NCBI GenBank assembly: GCA_019239815.1
Contig: JAFAZL010000148.1
Coordinates: 1-6,802, forward strand
Reading direction: 5' to 3'
DNA from: Acidobacteriota bacterium
GTDB taxonomy: Bacteria; Acidobacteriota; Terriglobia; Acidoferrales; UBA7541
DNA length: 6,802 nucleotides
A model generated the notes under the pieces. The model was given only the letters and a program-made list of their open reading frames with translations. It was not told the DNA's origin and did no database searches. Position numbers and translations under genes: made by a program. Positions 6,005-6,802 of the stretch are shown in pieces. The number at the start of each line of letters is the position of its first letter. Within the stretch, counting starts at the first letter, position 1.

Positions 6005-6802
6005 TCAGTAAAAGAACTTCAGAGCGAACTGGATCTGGCGCGGATCGTAAGGAGCGTCGCGCGTCGAACCGATTTCGCCGAAGGTCGAGCTGTTGTAATT
6101 GCCGGAACCGGAGATGGCCACAACACCGTTGCCACCAAATCCCGGTGCATTGAAGTTCGGGTGATTGGCGATGTTGAAGAGCTCCGCACGGAACTGCAGG
6201 CGGAAACGTTCCTTGATCGGGAAGTCCTTGAAGAAGGAGAGGTCGAGGCGGTGGAAGCCGGGTCCCTCAACCTTTGTAACACCACCGAGAGCTGCTGTGC
6301 CTGTTAGAGGCGTGCAACCTGCTGGCGAATTCGGTATCGGTGTCAGCGTTGCATCGAGCGCACACGGCTGCGTGAACGCTGCCGGATTGCCGTAGTAGCT
6401 CAGCTTGCCGCTGGTGTCGGTGAAGAGGCCGAGCTTGAGTGGCTGACCCGTCAAGAGAGCACCGCAAGCAACACCGGCCGCGGTCTGCGTGGGGCAACCG
6501 ATCGCGATCGGCTGTCCACCCTGGAAGGCACCGCTCCAGTTGATGCTCCATCCGCCCACGAGTTGATTCACGACGCCGCTCGAGTCGGACATAAACTTCT
6601 TGCCCTTACCGAACGGCAACTCATAGCTACCGCTGAGGTGAAACACGTTGCGGATGTCGAAGCTGGCGAGACCATAGTCGGCACCGATGCCAAGAATTCC
6701 TGGCGCCCGATAGCCGTTGACGTTGCCACTGGCGCCATTTTGAGCGCTTCCTCCATTAAGGAGGTCGCTCGCATCGGTCAGCGACTTCGAGAAGGTGTAA
6801 GT
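6005..6802 (-). CDS. Oar-like TonB-dependent outer-membrane receptor, C-terminal part (partial)
   Basis: The frame is open from the right edge to TGA at 6007-6005, giving the last 265 residues of a larger protein; the plug and any N-terminal carboxypeptidase-regulatory-like domain lie outside. Diagnostic barrel segments of the acidobacterial Oar-like family are YTFSKSLTDASD (2-13), FDIRNVFHLSGSYELPFGKGK (49-68, split across two strands), LVGGWSINW (81-89), FFKDFPIKERFRLQFRAELFNIANHPNF (190-217) and RDAPYDPRQIQFALKFFY at the end. The terminal aromatic residue fits the C-terminal signature for outer-membrane barrel insertion. Such proteins import ligands using TonB energy, or serve adhesion or secretion roles; the ligand here is unknown. 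Four cysteines (103, 113, 147 and 163 of the visible part) fall in probable extracellular loops and could form disulfides. Confidence 0.9.
   Translation of the reverse strand, partial: TYTFSKSLTDASDLLNGGSAQNGASGNVNGYRAPGILGIGADYGLASFDIRNVFHLSGSYELPFGKGKKFMSDSSGVVNQLVGGWSINWSGAFQGGQPIAIGCPTQTAAGVACGALLTGQPLKLGLFTDTSGKLSYYGNPAAFTQPCALDATLTPIPNSPAGCTPLTGTAALGGVTKVEGPGFHRLDLSFFKDFPIKERFRLQFRAELFNIANHPNFNAPGFGGNGVVAISGSGNYNSSTFGEIGSTRDAPYDPRQIQFALKFFY

Overview
The window looks like ordinary chromosomal DNA from a soil-type member of the Acidobacteriota (Terriglobia/Koribacter-like). This is inferred from the gene types: the C-terminus of an Oar-like TonB-dependent receptor of the kind heavily expanded in that phylum, a Tat-exported Gfo/Idh/MocA oxidoreductase, a secreted M20 peptidase, long TPR proteins, and short interspersed palindromes and CAGAG-type repeats between genes. 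GC is moderately high, and codon use and style look uniform across the genes. No tRNA, rRNA, CRISPR array, insertion sequence or integrase is visible.

Layout from left to right. At 1-404 (minus) is the N-terminus of a Tat-exported protein cut by the window edge. At 405-886 is a divergent, gene-free control region with a good sigma70-like minus-strand promoter and two short inverted repeats. At 887-2356 (plus) is an exported M20-family metallopeptidase. Its last codons overlap 2343-2750 (plus), a small lipoprotein with all three motifs of the chagasin (I42) cysteine-peptidase inhibitors. The convergent junction at 2751-2826 holds a triplicated CAGAG 9-mer and a perfect palindrome. At 2827-4266 (minus) is a Tat-dependent Gfo/Idh/MocA oxidoreductase. 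The gap 4267-4417 holds a second palindrome of the same design. At 4418-5860 (minus) is an exported TPR-repeat protein. At 5945-5990 is a strong rho-independent terminator for the last gene, 6005-6802 (minus), the C-terminal 265 residues of an Oar-like outer-membrane beta-barrel.

All six proteins are predicted to leave the cytoplasm: two by Tat, two by Sec, one as a lipoprotein and one in the outer membrane. The peptidase and inhibitor genes almost certainly form a translationally coupled pair. The TPR and oxidoreductase genes lie in tandem and could be co-transcribed, but each also has a plausible start region of its own. I see no convincing new defence, mobile or RNA system. The points most worth checking are the peptidase-inhibitor pairing, the pair of matched palindromes, the possibly leaderless TPR gene and the long leader of the left-edge gene.
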